Assembly: GCA_965213575.1 (NCBI GenBank)
Contig: CBDBZN010000006.1
Span: 1 to 64,000 of the forward strand
Reading direction: 5' to 3'
DNA from: JAUHXS01 sp965213575
Lineage (GTDB): Bacteria > Bacteroidota > Bacteroidia > Chitinophagales > JAUHXS01
DNA: 64,000 bases
Positions 62,157-64,000 of the stretch are shown in pieces. Numbering within the stretch: the first letter of the stretch is position 1; each line of letters opens with the position of its first letter. Under the pieces are notes generated by a model, which saw nothing but the letters and a program-made list of their open reading frames with translations, ran no database searches and was not told the origin of the DNA. The translations under genes were made by a program, and so were the position numbers.

Positions 62157-63167
62157 TCACCCATTCATTACTAATTCCAATTCTTTTTCGGTTACTATTT
62201 TAAAATTCGGATGAGTTTGTAAATGCTTAGCGAGATATTCTTGTTCTGTTTGCCCGGGCGTTGGGACGAGAATTGCTTTCTTTTCCAATTGAGTTAAATC
62301 CATCACTGATGAATAACCCGAGCGGCATAATACTTTCTTTGCTCTTATTAATAAATCATTTAATTGTTTTGTATTTGCAATATTTAAAATAGTAGGTATA
62401 GAGCTTGTATTATCCATAAGAGCTGACGTTCCTCTTACGAGTACAAAATTTAATCTTATATCTTTTATTTGTTTTAAAATAGCTTTTTCAAATTTTGTAC
62501 GCATGGGCTCCGGGCCGGATAGAATGATCAACAAATCAATATCTTGTTCAGCATTTTCTCGTGGTTTCTTAAAACGTGAAAGTGGGCCAATAAATTTGGC
62601 ATTAGGAGGCATTGGATAATGATGACTTAAATCTCCTGATAGGGATTGTTGCGGATTTTCATAATCTGGAATCCAGCAATGATCATATTTTTTAATGAAA
62701 TATCGATTAATTTTATAGGCGAGAGGTTCTAAAAATTTTAATCCCTTTGGCATCTTAATCATGATTTGGTGGGTGATAAAGATCGTGTTTATCGACTTGT
62801 TACATAATCCAAACCGGTTGTCTGAAATAACTAAATCTACTTGATGTTTTTTTATGATTTTCTTCAACTGTTGATGTTCTCTTGCAATAGCGAAACATAA
62901 CTTCGGCAGTTGAAAAAATATATTCCAAAACATTTTCATGGTAAGGTAATACCGAACGTTATAACCTTTTAAATGTATATGCTTAAGGCTTGGAAACTCT
63001 TCTCGAAGCAACTTTGCAGCATTTCCATCAGTTGCAATAATAACTTTATTCCCATTTTCAATTAATTGTTCAATGATAGGAATACATCGCGTTGCGTGTC
63101 CTAGCCCCCAGTCAAGCGGACTGACTAAAACTGTTTGATGATTTATATGTGATAATTTATCGAGCAA
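62157..63167 (-). CDS. Glycosyltransferase, MurG-like (GT28-type fold)
   Basis: 336 residues. The N-terminus LVSPLDWGLGHATRCIPIIEQL (15-36) is the GxGH acceptor loop of GT28/MurG enzymes. The C-terminal half has LLIILSGPEPMRTKFE and LCRSGYSSVMDLTQLEKKAILVPTPGQTEQEYLAKHL, the nucleotide-sugar-binding block. It lacks MurG's usual membrane-association patch in an obvious form, so it could be a glycolipid or polysaccharide transferase instead. It is divergent from the small lipoprotein gene at 63245. Confidence 0.82.
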   Translation of the reverse strand: MLDKLSHINHQTVLVSPLDWGLGHATRCIPIIEQLIENGNKVIIATDGNAAKLLREEFPSLKHIHLKGYNVRYYLTMKMFWNIFFQLPKLCFAIAREHQQLKKIIKKHQVDLVISDNRFGLCNKSINTIFITHQIMIKMPKGLKFLEPLAYKINRYFIKKYDHCWIPDYENPQQSLSGDLSHHYPMPPNAKFIGPLSRFKKPRENAEQDIDLLIILSGPEPMRTKFEKAILKQIKDIRLNFVLVRGTSALMDNTSSIPTILNIANTKQLNDLLIRAKKVLCRSGYSSVMDLTQLEKKAILVPTPGQTEQEYLAKHLQTHPNFKIVTEKELELVMNG

Positions 63168-63244
63168 TCTTTTTCTAAGATAGAAAACAATTAGTTATGC
63201 AGGAATAAAACTTTCTTGCGGAAAATCCGTTATAATTGTAACCT

Positions 63245-63415
63245 ATGAAAGTTTTAGCAAAAGGTACTTTTCTTATTTCAATGCTTATGTTGTTTGCTTG
63301 TAATAACAATCTTCACAAAACTCAAAAAAAGTATCACGACAAAAAGAAGAAAGACTGTAATACTTGTCCTGATTTTTCGCTAAGTCCATTCAAGGAGATG
63401 ACGGATAAAGTATAA
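63245..63415 (+). CDS. Small lipoprotein
   Basis: 56 residues. Signal peptide MKVLAKGTFLISMLMLFAC with lipobox LFAC (Cys19), then a short mature peptide that is lysine-rich (KTQKKYHDKKKKD) and has a C-x2-C pair (CNTC). Too short for other tools and family unknown, but the lipobox and the spacing support a real gene. Just downstream lie the REP-like palindrome and the transposase gene; there is no sign that it belongs to them. Confidence 0.6.
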   Translation: MKVLAKGTFLISMLMLFACNNNLHKTQKKYHDKKKKDCNTCPDFSLSPFKEMTDKV

Positions 63416-63464
63416 ATCTACCAATAAGGCATTTCCCCGTAGCGTCTCTATTTCCCCTCATTTC

Positions 63465-63508
63465 CCATTCCCCTCAGAGTCCTCTGCGAGAGACTCTGAG
63501 GGGAATGG
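63465..63508. repeat. REP-like perfect palindrome (17-bp arms) ahead of the RAYT gene
   Basis: CCATTCCCCTCAGAGTC (63465-63481) is exactly complementary to GACTCTGAGGGGAATGG (63492-63508) around a 10-base loop. It shares the TTCCCCTCAG outer stem with 40171-40210. A degenerate half, TTTCCCCTCA, lies at 63451-63460. It is 36 bp before the transposase start. Confidence 0.75.
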
Positions 63509-63544
63509 CATTTTTTAGTTAATACTTTTTTGTATTTTTATGGA

Positions 63545-64000
63545 ATGGCTACCCATTCTTTGCACAGCGAGCAAAATACATTTTATTTTATCACCTTTAC
63601 TTGTTATAAATGGCTGCCATTGTTTGAAAAAGCAGATTGCTATAATGCAGTTTATAAATGGTTTGACTACCTCAAAAGAGAATATTGTCAGATATTCGGC
63701 TATGTTATTATGCCTAATCACTTACATTTATTGCTACATATATCAGAAAACAGTAAGGGATTAAACAAACTGGTAGCCAATGGTAAACGATTTCTTGCTT
63801 ATGAAATTATTAAGAAATTAAACGCAGTTAATGAGTTAGCTATTCTGAATATTTTAGCGGCAGGCGTACAACTGAAGGAAAGGTCAAAAGGCAAAAAACA
63901 TCAAGTATTCAGACTCTCGTTTGATGCCAAAGAAATTACAACAGAAAAAAGTTTAATAGAAATTTTAGATTATATACACTATAATCCTGTTCAAAAAAAA
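63545..64000 (+). CDS. REP-associated tyrosine transposase (RAYT, Y1_Tnp family), 3' end outside window
   Basis: The frame from ATG 63545 is open for 152 codons to the window edge. The HUH metal motif is in GYVIMPNHLHLLLH (His59, His61), preceded by FYFITFTCYKWLPLF as in the family. KKHQVFRLSFDAKEI and LDYIHYNPVQ, further conserved RAYT blocks, are near the end. RAYTs are single-copy, domesticated relatives of IS200/IS605 transposases that move or maintain REP palindromes. The catalytic tyrosine cannot be assigned safely. No second copy in the window. Confidence 0.88.
   Translation, partial: MATHSLHSEQNTFYFITFTCYKWLPLFEKADCYNAVYKWFDYLKREYCQIFGYVIMPNHLHLLLHISENSKGLNKLVANGKRFLAYEIIKKLNAVNELAILNILAAGVQLKERSKGKKHQVFRLSFDAKEITTEKSLIEILDYIHYNPVQKK

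Overview
The window is AT-rich chromosomal DNA from a member of the Bacteroidota. The evidence is a type IX secretion component (PorT) next to menG/ubiE, five proteins with type IX C-terminal sorting domains (type A or the gliding-motility/CHU_C type), the Bacteroidota-specific TamL lipoprotein behind tamB, -7 promoter elements of the form TAnnTTTG, and frequent TTG starts. I cannot fix the genus. The chromosome is densely packed, with mostly short gaps and many small overlapping operons on both strands.

Layout. 1-6 kb: the 3' part of a SufS-type cysteine desulfurase, a short CDF cation transporter, a di-haem cytochrome c peroxidase and a PhoX-family protein carrying a sorting domain. 6-13 kb: EngB, menG-porT, NadE, a lipid kinase, a CHU_C protein and tRNA-Phe. 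13-28 kb: envelope and housekeeping genes (DUF427, ZapA, GT9 glycosyltransferase, TamB-TamL, RecJ, MscS, DUF3078, a leucine-rich-repeat protein). 27-38.6 kb: glycosyltransferases and polytopic envelope-glycan proteins, TruA, a frameshifted ABC exporter, MsrA, MeaB with an ECF sigma/anti-sigma pair, an O-antigen-ligase-like protein and a broken GT-C fragment. 38.6-46.9 kb: a trypsin-like secreted protease, a second ECF sigma factor with an unusual membrane partner, a gamma carbonic anhydrase, a SemiSWEET and an Ig-like lipoprotein. 46.9-56.8 kb: MnmG, OmpA-like protein, frameshifted Nudix hydrolase, FumC, enoyl-CoA hydratase, B12 domain, GltX, polysaccharide deacetylase, TatD and tRNA-Ser. 57-64 kb: an accessory-looking end with a repeat-rich secreted protein, a palindromic mobile element, two envelope-glycan genes and a REP-associated tyrosine transposase cut by the window edge.

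The most interesting non-gene structure is: (i) a pair of 307-bp non-autonomous elements in opposite orientation, 25 kb apart, one with a clear 10-bp target duplication and a nested ~50-bp hairpin insertion; (ii) a RAYT transposase gene preceded by a long palindrome that has a structural sibling 23 kb away with compensatory stem changes, a candidate REP/RAYT system; (iii) three ParB-binding parS-type palindromes within 3.3 kb around mnmG, one of which forms the start of the Nudix gene, suggesting proximity to the replication origin; (iv) an ECF sigma factor paired with a single-pass membrane protein that ends in a type IX sorting domain, a possible sensor of secretion status.

Two conserved genes (ABC exporter, Nudix hydrolase) are split by single-base indels in homopolymers. 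These could be sequencing errors, recent mutations or slippage-dependent genes; the sequence alone does not decide. No CRISPR array, rRNA, prophage or restriction system was seen. All family assignments come from reading the sequence and recalled family knowledge; no database search was run.
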